From Flavobacteriales bacterium (GTDB lineage: Bacteria; Bacteroidota; Bacteroidia; Flavobacteriales; TMED113), in assembly GCA_002696965.1 (NCBI GenBank), contig NZUB01000037.1:1-24459 (forward strand): a stretch of 24,459 nt of DNA, given 5' to 3'. Positions 1-7,460 of this stretch are shown here, piece by piece. Made by a program: the position numbers and the translations under genes. Position 1 is the first letter of the stretch. Each line of letters opens with the position of its first letter. The notes below the pieces were generated by a model that had not been told where the DNA came from, ran no database searches, and saw nothing but the letters and a program-made list of their open reading frames with translations.

Positions 1-268
1 AAATTAAAATTTTTAACACATAAGAAATAGCAACCTTATCTTTTTGTTTTATTATCCCAAATAAAATTTTTTTTAACTTATTATGATATATTACAATCGT
101 ACTTAAAGTAGTTGCAAAATGGACAGTTATAGATAATAATAATGGGTTTTTTTCTGCAACATCTAAAATAGATGAAAGTAATAATAGGTGGCCACTACTG
201 CTAATAGGAAAAAATTCTGCAACTCCTTGAATAAGGCCCAATAAAAAATACTTAAATTCTTCAATCAT
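1..268 (-). CDS. uppP: Undecaprenyl-diphosphatase UppP (BacA), N-terminal part, cut by window edge
   Basis: UppP is an integral membrane enzyme that dephosphorylates undecaprenyl diphosphate to recycle the lipid carrier for peptidoglycan and O-antigen synthesis. Reading the minus strand from the ATG at 268 gives 89 open codons to the window edge. They contain the family signature QGVAEFFPISSSGHLLL at about residues 14-30, including the Q/E-x3-E motif (Q14, E18) and the SSSGH segment with His27. The second signature (PGxSRS) lies outside the window. The start overlaps the end of the DUF3098 gene by 8 bp, which suggests translational coupling. The order ftsX, DUF3098, uppP is one I know from Flavobacteria, where truB usually follows; truB would be off the edge here. 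Confidence 0.93.
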   Translation of the reverse strand, partial: MIEEFKYFLLGLIQGVAEFFPISSSGHLLLLSSILDVAEKNPLLLSITVHFATTLSTIVIYHNKLKKILFGIIKQKDKVAISYVLKILI

Positions 269-485
269 TATAAAATATTGCAAAACCTAGGCCAATATAT
301 CCAATAATAACTATAATCGGTGCTACGATAATTCGCTGAGCAGAAAATATCTCTTTGTTAAATTCAAAATCTGTTGTCCCTCCTCCCCCTATCATTAAAA
401 TAAAGCCTATACTAATTACAACAATACTAATTATAAGTAAAATATAATTGAATTTATTAAATAGAAATGAATTTTTATTTGCCAT
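261..485 (-). CDS. DUF3098 small membrane protein
   Basis: This 74-residue protein has two predicted membrane helices, at about residues 13-33 and 51-70. They are joined by a short loop with a glycine run (GGGG) followed by a TTDFEFNKEIFS segment. Length, topology and position directly after ftsX match the DUF3098 family of Bacteroidota. No biochemical function is known to me. It lies 1 bp downstream of ftsX and overlaps uppP by 8 bp, so the three are very probably one transcript, which points to a role in envelope or cell-division maintenance. That role is inferred from context only. Confidence 0.8.
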   Translation of the reverse strand: MANKNSFLFNKFNYILLIISIVVISIGFILMIGGGGTTDFEFNKEIFSAQRIIVAPIIVIIGYIGLGFAIFYND

Positions 486-486
486 A

Positions 487-1365
487 TTATTTATATAAAT
501 CTTCTGTGTTTAAATTTAAGTACTTTCTAACAAAAATCCATGTACTGAAAATTGAAATAAATAAATTAATTAAAGATGTCATCAGAATTAAACCAATTAA
601 TTGATTAATGGAAAACAATTGATGTATGTCTGGTAATTTTTCAAGTGCCAATGATAATAAAATAATTAAAAGCATGTTCCCAAATAAACAGGCTAAAATT
701 GTAGATTTTAAACTAGATATTAAAAATGGTTTTTGAATAAATTTTTTTGTAGCACCTACTAATTGCATCGTTTTAATATTAAATCTTTTGGCATAAATTG
801 TTAATCTAATATTACTATTTATTAAAGCAAATGCTATGAGAAAAAATAAGCCTGCCAAACAAACTAATAAGCCTCCTACTCTAGTGAAGTTTTTTTCCAA
901 TAAAGAAATTAGATTTTCATCATATATCACATCCTCAACTTCTGAGTAATTTATAAATTCATTTATTTGATGTTTTGTATTGATTTGCATTAAATAATCT
1001 GAAAAAAATCTAACCTCAATAATATTAGAAAGCGGATTGTCACCTAAAACTTGCAAAAAATCTTGACCTAGATTATGAGATAAAAGATTTGCTGATTCTT
1101 CTTTAGATATAAAATCCACAGACTTAATACTGGGCATTAAACTTAATGACTTTAGCAATTGTTGTATTTGTAGTTCTTCAACAGATTCATTAAGTATTAA
1201 ATTAAAGCTAACGTTTTCCTTTAAATTCATCCCCAGTGTATTATAATTGATAGCTATTATGCCTAACAACCCCATAATGAATACTGAAAATGTGGTAGCA
1301 AAAAAAATTGATATTCGTGAATTAATCACACGACTTTTAAAAAAGCTCTCCGTTTTTAAACTCAT
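487..1365 (-). CDS. ftsX: Cell division protein FtsX (ABC transporter permease)
   Basis: FtsX is the membrane subunit of the FtsEX complex, which controls peptidoglycan hydrolases at the division site. The 292-residue protein has the FtsX layout. One N-terminal helix (about 20-42) is followed by an extracytoplasmic domain (about 45-160) and three C-terminal helices (about 163-185, 213-240, 256-280). A cytoplasmic segment between helices 2 and 3 carries the typical QLVGATKKFIQKPF motif. The partner ATPase gene ftsE is not beside it, which is common in Bacteroidota. It is the first gene of the minus-strand group ftsX, DUF3098, uppP. A 94-bp AT-rich gap separates it from the divergent leuS. I could not pick a convincing promoter in that gap. 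Confidence 0.92.
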   Translation of the reverse strand: MSLKTESFFKSRVINSRISIFFATTFSVFIMGLLGIIAINYNTLGMNLKENVSFNLILNESVEELQIQQLLKSLSLMPSIKSVDFISKEESANLLSHNLGQDFLQVLGDNPLSNIIEVRFFSDYLMQINTKHQINEFINYSEVEDVIYDENLISLLEKNFTRVGGLLVCLAGLFFLIAFALINSNIRLTIYAKRFNIKTMQLVGATKKFIQKPFLISSLKSTILACLFGNMLLIILLSLALEKLPDIHQLFSINQLIGLILMTSLINLFISIFSTWIFVRKYLNLNTEDLYK

Positions 1366-1459
1366 AAAATATAATTTTAAATAGTTGAAGATTTTTCATC
1401 AATCAATGTAATAAATTATTTATTAATATTTACATTTAACTTATTATATATAATATCAT

Positions 1460-4231
1460 ATGGATTATAAATTTAACGAAATAGAAAAAAAATGGTCTAA
1501 AATATGGATTGTACAAAAAACCTATCGAGTTACAGAAGATCCAACGAAAAAAAAATTTTATGTTTTAGACATGTTCCCATATCCATCTGGCGCAGGGCTA
1601 CACGTGGGGCATCCCCTAGGTTATATTGCTTCTGATATTTATGCCCGATACAAAAGATTAAACGGATACAATGTGTTACACCCCATGGGATATGATTCTT
1701 TTGGATTACCTGCAGAACAATATGCAATTGAAACGGGGCAACACCCAGAAATTACAACAAAAAAAAATATAACTAAATATAGAGAGCAGTTAGACAAAAT
1801 TGGATTTTCTTTTGACTGGGAAAGAGAAATTCAAACTTCTAATCCATCTTATTATAAATGGACACAGTGGATCTTTAAACAATTATTTAACTCATATTAT
1901 TGTAACATAGATGATCGGGCTCTACCGATATCTGAGCTAATTGAAGAGTTTAAACGCAATGGAAATGCAAAGGTCAAATCTCCATGTGATAAAGACACAC
2001 CTGTTTTTAATGCCTTGGAATGGGCCTCTTGGGATGAAAAAAAACAACAAGATATGTTGTTAAAATATCGTTTAGCATATTTATCAGACACCTGGGTTAA
2101 TTGGTGTGAAGGATTAGGAACAGTTTTAGCTAATGACGAAGTAAAAGATGGCTATTCTGAAAGAGGTAATTTCCCTGTTGAACAAAAAAAAATGAAACAA
2201 TGGTCACTAAGGATTACAGCATATGCAGAAAGATTATTGACTGATTTAAATTCTATTGATTGGTCAGAGTCTATTAAAGAAATTCAAAAAAATTGGATAG
2301 GAAAATCTGAAGGAGCATCTATTCATTTTCAAATATTTGACAATCTTAGCAATTCCATTGAAGTTTTTACCACAAGACCTGATACAATTTATGGTGTATC
2401 ATTTATAGTATTAGCGCCTGAACATGATTTAATAAAAAAAATTACCTGTCCACAAAATAAATTATTAGTAAATGATTATTGTCAACAAATGAAATTAAAA
2501 TCTGAGAAAGATAGACAATTAAACACTAAAAATATATCCGGTGTTTTTTCTGGAGCATATGCTATTCATCCATTTACAAATAAAAAAATACCTATTTGGA
2601 TCTCTGAGTATGTACTAGGCTCTTATGGTACTGGTGCAATAATGGCTGTTCCATGTGGCGATCAGAGAGATTGGGATTTTGCACAAAAATTTAATTTAGA
2701 TAAACCGAATATTTTTGATAATACTGATATTAATCAAGGTGCTTGTATCGATAAATCTGTAACTATTAAAAATTCTGATTTTTTAAATAAATTAAAAGTT
2801 CCTGAAGCAATTCAAGTGGCTATTAATGCAATTGAAAAAAATAAACTTGGTACACGTAAAATAAATTATAAAATTAGAGATGCTATTTTTAGCCGTCAAC
2901 GTTATTGGGGCGAACCCTTCCCTGTTTATTACAAACAAAACATCCCTTATTTAATTGAAGAAGATACTTGCATCCAACTTCCGCCAATAACCAAATACTT
3001 GCCCGCAGAAAATGGAGACCCGCCATTAGCAAGAGCAAAACAAGACGATTGGAACATCTTTAAAGGAGACAGAATGGAATTTAATACGATGCCTGGTTGG
3101 GCTGGATCCTCATGGTATTTTTTAAGATTTATGGATCCAAATAATAATCATGAATTTGTCAATAAAGAAAAAGTTAATTACTGGAAACAGGTTGATTTAT
3201 ATATAGGCGGTGCTGAACATGCTGTTGGACATTTATTATACTCACGCTTTTGGACAAAATTTTTATTTGACAAGGGTTTTATTGATTTTAATGAACCATT
3301 TAAAAAATTAATAAATCAAGGAATGATTCTAGGAAGATCTAGTTTTGTATATAGAATAAAAAACTCAAATAAATTCGTTACGCTTGAAAAAAAAGATCAA
3401 TATGAAACTAGTAAAATACACGTAGATATTGAATGTGTTGACAATGATATTCTAAATATTGAGAAATTTAAAAATTGGCGCGCAGAATACAACAATGCTG
3501 AATTTATTCTAAATAAAGAAAATAATTATGTGTGTGATTATGAAATTGAAAAAATGTCTAAATCTAAATATAACACACAAAATCCGGATGATTTAATTAA
3601 TAAATTTGGTGCTGATACATTACGAATGTATGAAATGTTTTTAGGTCCTCTAGAACAGTTTAAGCCTTGGGACATAAAGGGTATAAATGGAGTACATAAT
3701 TTTCTGAAAAAAGTTTGGAGATTCGTGCATAATAATAAGTTATCCTCATCTAAACCAAATTCTGGAGAATATAAAATTATCCATACGTGTATTAAAAAAG
3801 TAACTCAAGATTTAAATAGATACTCATTCAATACTGTTGTGAGCCATTTGATGATTTGCCTTAACGACCTTTCAAAGATAAAATGTAATAAAAAAGAAAT
3901 TATTAATTTATTTATTATTTTACTGTCACCCTACGCACCATTTATTTCTGCAGAAATATGGCAAAAATTAGGTAATAAAAATTTAATAAATGATGCTAAA
4001 TGGCCGGTACATGATAATATGTATTTATTAGAAAATACAAGTACTTATGCTGTTTCTTTTAATGGGAAGGTTCGTTTTACCATTAAGCTAGATAAAGGCC
4101 TAAAAAAAGAAGATATTCAAAGCCTTGTTCTAAAACATCCTAAAACCGAAAATTATTTAAAATCACAAAAAGTCAATAGAGTAATTGTTGTTCCCAATAA
4201 AATAATTAATGTTGTTTTTGGGAAAAATTAG
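1460..4231 (+). CDS. leuS: Leucyl-tRNA synthetase
   Basis: Class I synthetase that charges tRNA-Leu in the cytoplasm. The 923-residue length fits the Bacteroidota LeuRS, which carries insertions relative to the roughly 860-residue E. coli enzyme. Visible motifs are the HIGH signature as HVGH (residues 48-51) within a PYPSGAGLHVGHPLGY segment, and the CP1 editing domain with TTRPDT (304-309) and GTGAIMAVP. The KMSKS signature is intact at 698-702. In the editing pocket the usual GHD before QRD reads CGD; the catalytic-site aspartates remain, and I think this is a lineage variant rather than loss of editing. The C-terminal part has a typical anticodon-binding region ending near the stop. The gene stands alone, with a short terminator overlapping its stop codon. 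Confidence 0.97.
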   Translation: MDYKFNEIEKKWSKIWIVQKTYRVTEDPTKKKFYVLDMFPYPSGAGLHVGHPLGYIASDIYARYKRLNGYNVLHPMGYDSFGLPAEQYAIETGQHPEITTKKNITKYREQLDKIGFSFDWEREIQTSNPSYYKWTQWIFKQLFNSYYCNIDDRALPISELIEEFKRNGNAKVKSPCDKDTPVFNALEWASWDEKKQQDMLLKYRLAYLSDTWVNWCEGLGTVLANDEVKDGYSERGNFPVEQKKMKQWSLRITAYAERLLTDLNSIDWSESIKEIQKNWIGKSEGASIHFQIFDNLSNSIEVFTTRPDTIYGVSFIVLAPEHDLIKKITCPQNKLLVNDYCQQMKLKSEKDRQLNTKNISGVFSGAYAIHPFTNKKIPIWISEYVLGSYGTGAIMAVPCGDQRDWDFAQKFNLDKPNIFDNTDINQGACIDKSVTIKNSDFLNKLKVPEAIQVAINAIEKNKLGTRKINYKIRDAIFSRQRYWGEPFPVYYKQNIPYLIEEDTCIQLPPITKYLPAENGDPPLARAKQDDWNIFKGDRMEFNTMPGWAGSSWYFLRFMDPNNNHEFVNKEKVNYWKQVDLYIGGAEHAVGHLLYSRFWTKFLFDKGFIDFNEPFKKLINQGMILGRSSFVYRIKNSNKFVTLEKKDQYETSKIHVDIECVDNDILNIEKFKNWRAEYNNAEFILNKENNYVCDYEIEKMSKSKYNTQNPDDLINKFGADTLRMYEMFLGPLEQFKPWDIKGINGVHNFLKKVWRFVHNNKLSSSKPNSGEYKIIHTCIKKVTQDLNRYSFNTVVSHLMICLNDLSKIKCNKKEIINLFIILLSPYAPFISAEIWQKLGNKNLINDAKWPVHDNMYLLENTSTYAVSFNGKVRFTIKLDKGLKKEDIQSLVLKHPKTENYLKSQKVNRVIVVPNKIINVVFGKN

Positions 4232-4249
4232 CCAATAATTGGCTTTTTT
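4230..4249 (+). terminator. Short intrinsic terminator after leuS
   Basis: An inverted repeat AGCCAA-TAA-TTGGCT is followed at once by five T residues. It overlaps the leuS stop codon by two bases. The stem is only six base pairs, so termination may be partial and some read-through into the next gene is possible. Confidence 0.6.
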
Positions 4250-4278
4250 AATGCAAAAATTGAATAAAAGTATTAAAA

Positions 4279-5115
4279 ATGAACAAAAATATAACAAAAA
4301 TAAAATCAGGCGAGAGCCATTTCTTTAAAAAGAAAATAGCTTTTTTTGCATTTTTTTTTGCATTTTTTTGTCTTTTAGGTCAAAAAAATAGAATTTTTAA
4401 CGATTTTAACTTGATTTTTCATCAAAAAACAACTCATAGTTTGGAAAATTCTTCTTTTAAATCTGGAGAAAAACTAAAATACAAGATATCATACGGTAGA
4501 AAAAATAAAAAGTCCGGTAAATTACTAGCTGCCTATGCCAACTTAAGTGTTGTGGATACAGTTTACAACAATCAGCCTTCATACTTATTAAAAGCATTTG
4601 GTAAAACCACTAAATTGTTCAGTCTTTTTATGAGGGTTGAGCATTATTATAGCTCAACAATCGATGCTATAAATCTAAACACATTGGCATATAGCATGGA
4701 TATAACAGAGGGCAAGTATCATAAAAAATCAAATATCATATTTAATAATGATTCTATACATATCCAACAAAATAACGATCTGCTGGGGGTAGGGTATAGA
4801 CTTCGCTCAATTGAAAATTCTAAAATACAAATAGGTGACACGTTATTTTTCTCCTATCATTATGATAATCAATATTACAAATCATATCTGCAAGTTTTAG
4901 CAGAGGAAGAAATAAAAACTAAATTTGGAAAAATTAACACATTTAAAATGACGCCACTATTAGAAAAGGGAAGAGTCTTTAAAAGTGAAAAGGGGGCGTT
5001 AATATGGGTAAGTTCCGATAGCATGCATATACCCTTAAAAATGGAATTACCAATACTTGTAGGCTCAATTTATGTGAACATTTACTCCTATCAAAACACT
5101 TTATTTGATTTCTAG
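4279..5115 (+). CDS. DUF3108 domain envelope protein
   Basis: This 278-residue protein has a basic N-terminus and one strongly hydrophobic stretch at about residues 20-34, a signal peptide or anchor. A beta-rich domain of the DUF3108 type runs from about residue 58 to the end. The domain begins with FKSGEKLKYKISYG and ends with LIWVSSDSMHIPLKMEL, both typical of this family. The family is periplasmic or outer-membrane associated and its function is unknown. In Flavobacteria a DUF3108 gene commonly sits next to tryptophan 2,3-dioxygenase and an M23 peptidase, exactly as here. The hydrophobic core is encoded by three poly-T tracts (7, 9 and 7 T) separated by GCA, a site where replication slippage could shift the frame. 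The frame is intact in this copy. Confidence 0.8.
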   Translation: MNKNITKIKSGESHFFKKKIAFFAFFFAFFCLLGQKNRIFNDFNLIFHQKTTHSLENSSFKSGEKLKYKISYGRKNKKSGKLLAAYANLSVVDTVYNNQPSYLLKAFGKTTKLFSLFMRVEHYYSSTIDAINLNTLAYSMDITEGKYHKKSNIIFNNDSIHIQQNNDLLGVGYRLRSIENSKIQIGDTLFFSYHYDNQYYKSYLQVLAEEEIKTKFGKINTFKMTPLLEKGRVFKSEKGALIWVSSDSMHIPLKMELPILVGSIYVNIYSYQNTLFDF

Positions 5116-5162
5116 GTTTAATTTATTATTTGTGTTATCTTTTAAGCTTATTAAATATAACG

Positions 5163-6137
5163 ATGAAAGATAAAAAACTGCTACAAAAAATTCAACTGCT
5201 CGCTGAAAAATACTCTGCAACTGGCCAAGATATATATTCATATCTAGACGGGCTACTATATGCAGATTATATGGGCTACTGGAATTATATTAAGTTAGAA
5301 ACACTGCTGTCTATTCAAACACCCCAAACTGATTTTCCAGATGAAAAAATATTTATAATATACCATCAGATTACCGAACTATATTTTAAACTATGTCTTA
5401 TAGAAATTGAACACATAAATAAAAATGGCAGAAATGTTTTAGAAACAGGCGAAGATTTAGGTTGGAATAAAACCTTAACAACCGATATTTTTATAGAGAA
5501 AATGACCCGACTAAACCGATATCTAAATAAAATGATTGACTCATTTGACATCATGATTGAAGGTATGGATAAAAAAGAATTTCTGAAATTTAGGATGGCC
5601 CTGCTTCCAAGCAGTGGTTTCCAAAGTGTGCAGTTTAGAATGCTTGAAATAAGATCTACAGATCTAACCAACCTTTCAAAAAAATCCAGTAAAAATTCTA
5701 ATCTTAGAGAGATTTATGAACACCTATATTGGAAAAGCGGGGCAAATGAATTAGCAACTGGAGAAAAAACATATACATTGAAACAATTTGAGAAAAAATA
5801 TAATGAACGACTCATTAAACTATGTAACAAAATGACCACAAAAAATATTTGGGCAAAATATAAAGAACTTTCATCCAAGGACCAGCAAAATAAATCGTTA
5901 ATTAAATTAATGCGAGAATTTGACCTAAATGTTAATATCCATTGGAAACTAGCACATTATAAATCCGCCATTAAGTATTTAAAGAGCAAAAATAAAATTA
6001 TCGCTGCAACTGGAGGAACGAATTGGCAGTCTTACTTGCCCCCTAGATTTCAAAAGGTCATATTCTTCCCAGATTTATGGTCGGAAAAAGAGAAGAAAGA
6101 GTGGGGAAAATCTTGGATTGAGTCAAATATTAAATAA
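5163..6137 (+). CDS. kynA: Tryptophan 2,3-dioxygenase
   Basis: Heme enzyme that opens the indole ring of L-tryptophan to N-formylkynurenine, the first step of the kynurenine pathway. I place the start at the ATG at 5163 (324 residues). The frame extends upstream to a TTG at 5130, but homologues begin close to the MKDKKLLQKIQ sequence. Family motifs by comparison with the Xanthomonas enzyme: F64 and H68 in FIIYHQ (distal pocket), R144 in FLKFRMALLPSSGFQS, the proximal heme ligand H265 in HWKLAHYKSA, and T283 in ATGGTNW. The distal tyrosine position appears to be F140. The stop codon abuts the ATG of the M23 gene, so those two are almost certainly co-transcribed. A cyclase-family hydrolase that could act on the product lies 3.2 kb away on the other strand. 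Confidence 0.92.
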   Translation: MKDKKLLQKIQLLAEKYSATGQDIYSYLDGLLYADYMGYWNYIKLETLLSIQTPQTDFPDEKIFIIYHQITELYFKLCLIEIEHINKNGRNVLETGEDLGWNKTLTTDIFIEKMTRLNRYLNKMIDSFDIMIEGMDKKEFLKFRMALLPSSGFQSVQFRMLEIRSTDLTNLSKKSSKNSNLREIYEHLYWKSGANELATGEKTYTLKQFEKKYNERLIKLCNKMTTKNIWAKYKELSSKDQQNKSLIKLMREFDLNVNIHWKLAHYKSAIKYLKSKNKIIAATGGTNWQSYLPPRFQKVIFFPDLWSEKEKKEWGKSWIESNIK

Positions 6138-7460
6138 ATGAGAACACTATATTTTTTTATATTAATATTAATAATCTGTTCATGTAAAGAAAAGAGCAAA
6201 AAAATAGACTCTGAAATTAATGATCCCCAATTAAATCAAAAGCTATTATACAATATTGATATCACCCACTTATTTACTCAAGAGGGCATCGTGAAAAAAA
6301 ATGAAAATGTTGGAGAAATACTAAACCGATATAATGTTAGTTTTTTACAAATTGATCAAATTGCTAAATTGTCAAAAAGTATTTTTGACCTTCGAAATGT
6401 AAAAGCAGGAGGAAATTACACAATTGTCTTTACTGACTCTGCATACATGACCCCTAAACACTTTATATATGAAATAAACAAAGTTGATTTTTTAGTTGCA
6501 GATTTATTAGACACAACTCATGTTTATATCGACCAAAAAGAACTTACAATTAAAGAGAAAACTGGATCTGGCATAATTAATTCATCATTATGGTATGCCA
6601 TGGAAGAAAGTAATTTATCTGCTAAACTAGTTAATGTGTTTGCAGATGAAATTTATCCTTGGACAATTGACTTCTTTAGGCTCAATCCTGGAGACAAATT
6701 TAAAGTGATTTATGATGCAAAATATGTAGATGGTGAGTTCATCGGAGTAGGTAAAGTTCATGCAGCATTATTTCATACAGATGGTCAAGATTACTATGCA
6801 TTTGCATTTAATGAACTCGGAGAATTTAATGACTATTTTGATGAGGATGGAAATAATTTAAGAAAGTTTTTTTTAAAAGCACCTGTATCATTTACACGAA
6901 TATCCTCTAGATTTACCACTAAAAGGAAACACCCCGTTACAGGGAGGTGGAAGGGGCATTTTGGCACTGATTTTGCAGCACCAATCGGAACTCCGATATA
7001 TAGTACAGCAGACGGGGAAGTTGTTGAAGTTTCATATAATAGATATAATGGATATTATGTCAAAATACGACATAATTCTACTTATACAACCCAGTATTTA
7101 CATATGGACAAGTCTAGTAAAAAGATATGGGCTAAAAATAAAATTAAAAAGGGGAAAAGAGTTTCACAGGGTGTAGATATTATTGGATATGTGGGGAGAT
7201 CGGGTCAAGCAACAGGCCCCCATGTTTGTTATCGTTTCTGGAAAAATGGTAAACAAGTAGATCCCTTTAAAACAAAACTTCCAGCATCTAAACCTGTAAA
7301 AAAATCTAAAAAAGAAGAATTTGAAGTAATTAAAGATAATTGGCTTCAAAAACTTAAAACTATTAATTATCCAAATGAGTATTTTGACTTAGACTCTATT
7401 AATGCTATATCTATGCATGCAGATAAAATTTCTAATCAACCCAATCACCATGTTCCTTAA
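6138..7460 (+). CDS. M23 family peptidoglycan metallopeptidase, lipoprotein
   Basis: Predicted zinc endopeptidase that cuts peptidoglycan cross-links in the periplasm. The 440 residues start with a lipoprotein signal (MRTLYFFILILIICSC), with the lipidated residue probably Cys16. An N-terminal region (about 40-240) resembles the LysM/OapA-like module that precedes M23 domains in this group. The M23 domain (about 265-380) shows HFGTDFAAP (zinc ligands H274 and D278), YLHM (H322) and GPHVCYRFW. In the last motif the usual HxH is HxC (H362, C364), so cysteine may replace the second zinc-binding histidine. A Lys-rich segment and a His-His-containing tail follow. It directly follows tryptophan 2,3-dioxygenase with no gap. 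Its last 29 bp overlap the 3' end of ispG on the other strand. Confidence 0.9.
   Translation: MRTLYFFILILIICSCKEKSKKIDSEINDPQLNQKLLYNIDITHLFTQEGIVKKNENVGEILNRYNVSFLQIDQIAKLSKSIFDLRNVKAGGNYTIVFTDSAYMTPKHFIYEINKVDFLVADLLDTTHVYIDQKELTIKEKTGSGIINSSLWYAMEESNLSAKLVNVFADEIYPWTIDFFRLNPGDKFKVIYDAKYVDGEFIGVGKVHAALFHTDGQDYYAFAFNELGEFNDYFDEDGNNLRKFFLKAPVSFTRISSRFTTKRKHPVTGRWKGHFGTDFAAPIGTPIYSTADGEVVEVSYNRYNGYYVKIRHNSTYTTQYLHMDKSSKKIWAKNKIKKGKRVSQGVDIIGYVGRSGQATGPHVCYRFWKNGKQVDPFKTKLPASKPVKKSKKEEFEVIKDNWLQKLKTINYPNEYFDLDSINAISMHADKISNQPNHHVP

Noticed and set aside
1366..1459. Promoters in the ftsX/leuS divergent gap
   Set aside because: TTG and TA-rich hexamers occur, but no pair matches TTG-N(17-23)-TAnnTTTG well enough to call.
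2640..2690. Loss of editing in LeuRS, because the expected GHD reads CGD
   Set aside because: The threonine-rich TTRPDT motif and both aspartates of the DxxD segment are kept. The change looks like a lineage variant.
5130..5162. TTG start giving tryptophan 2,3-dioxygenase 11 extra residues
   Set aside because: The extra residues (hydrophobic, MCYLLSLLNIT) do not fit a cytoplasmic heme enzyme. The ATG at 5163 matches where homologues begin.
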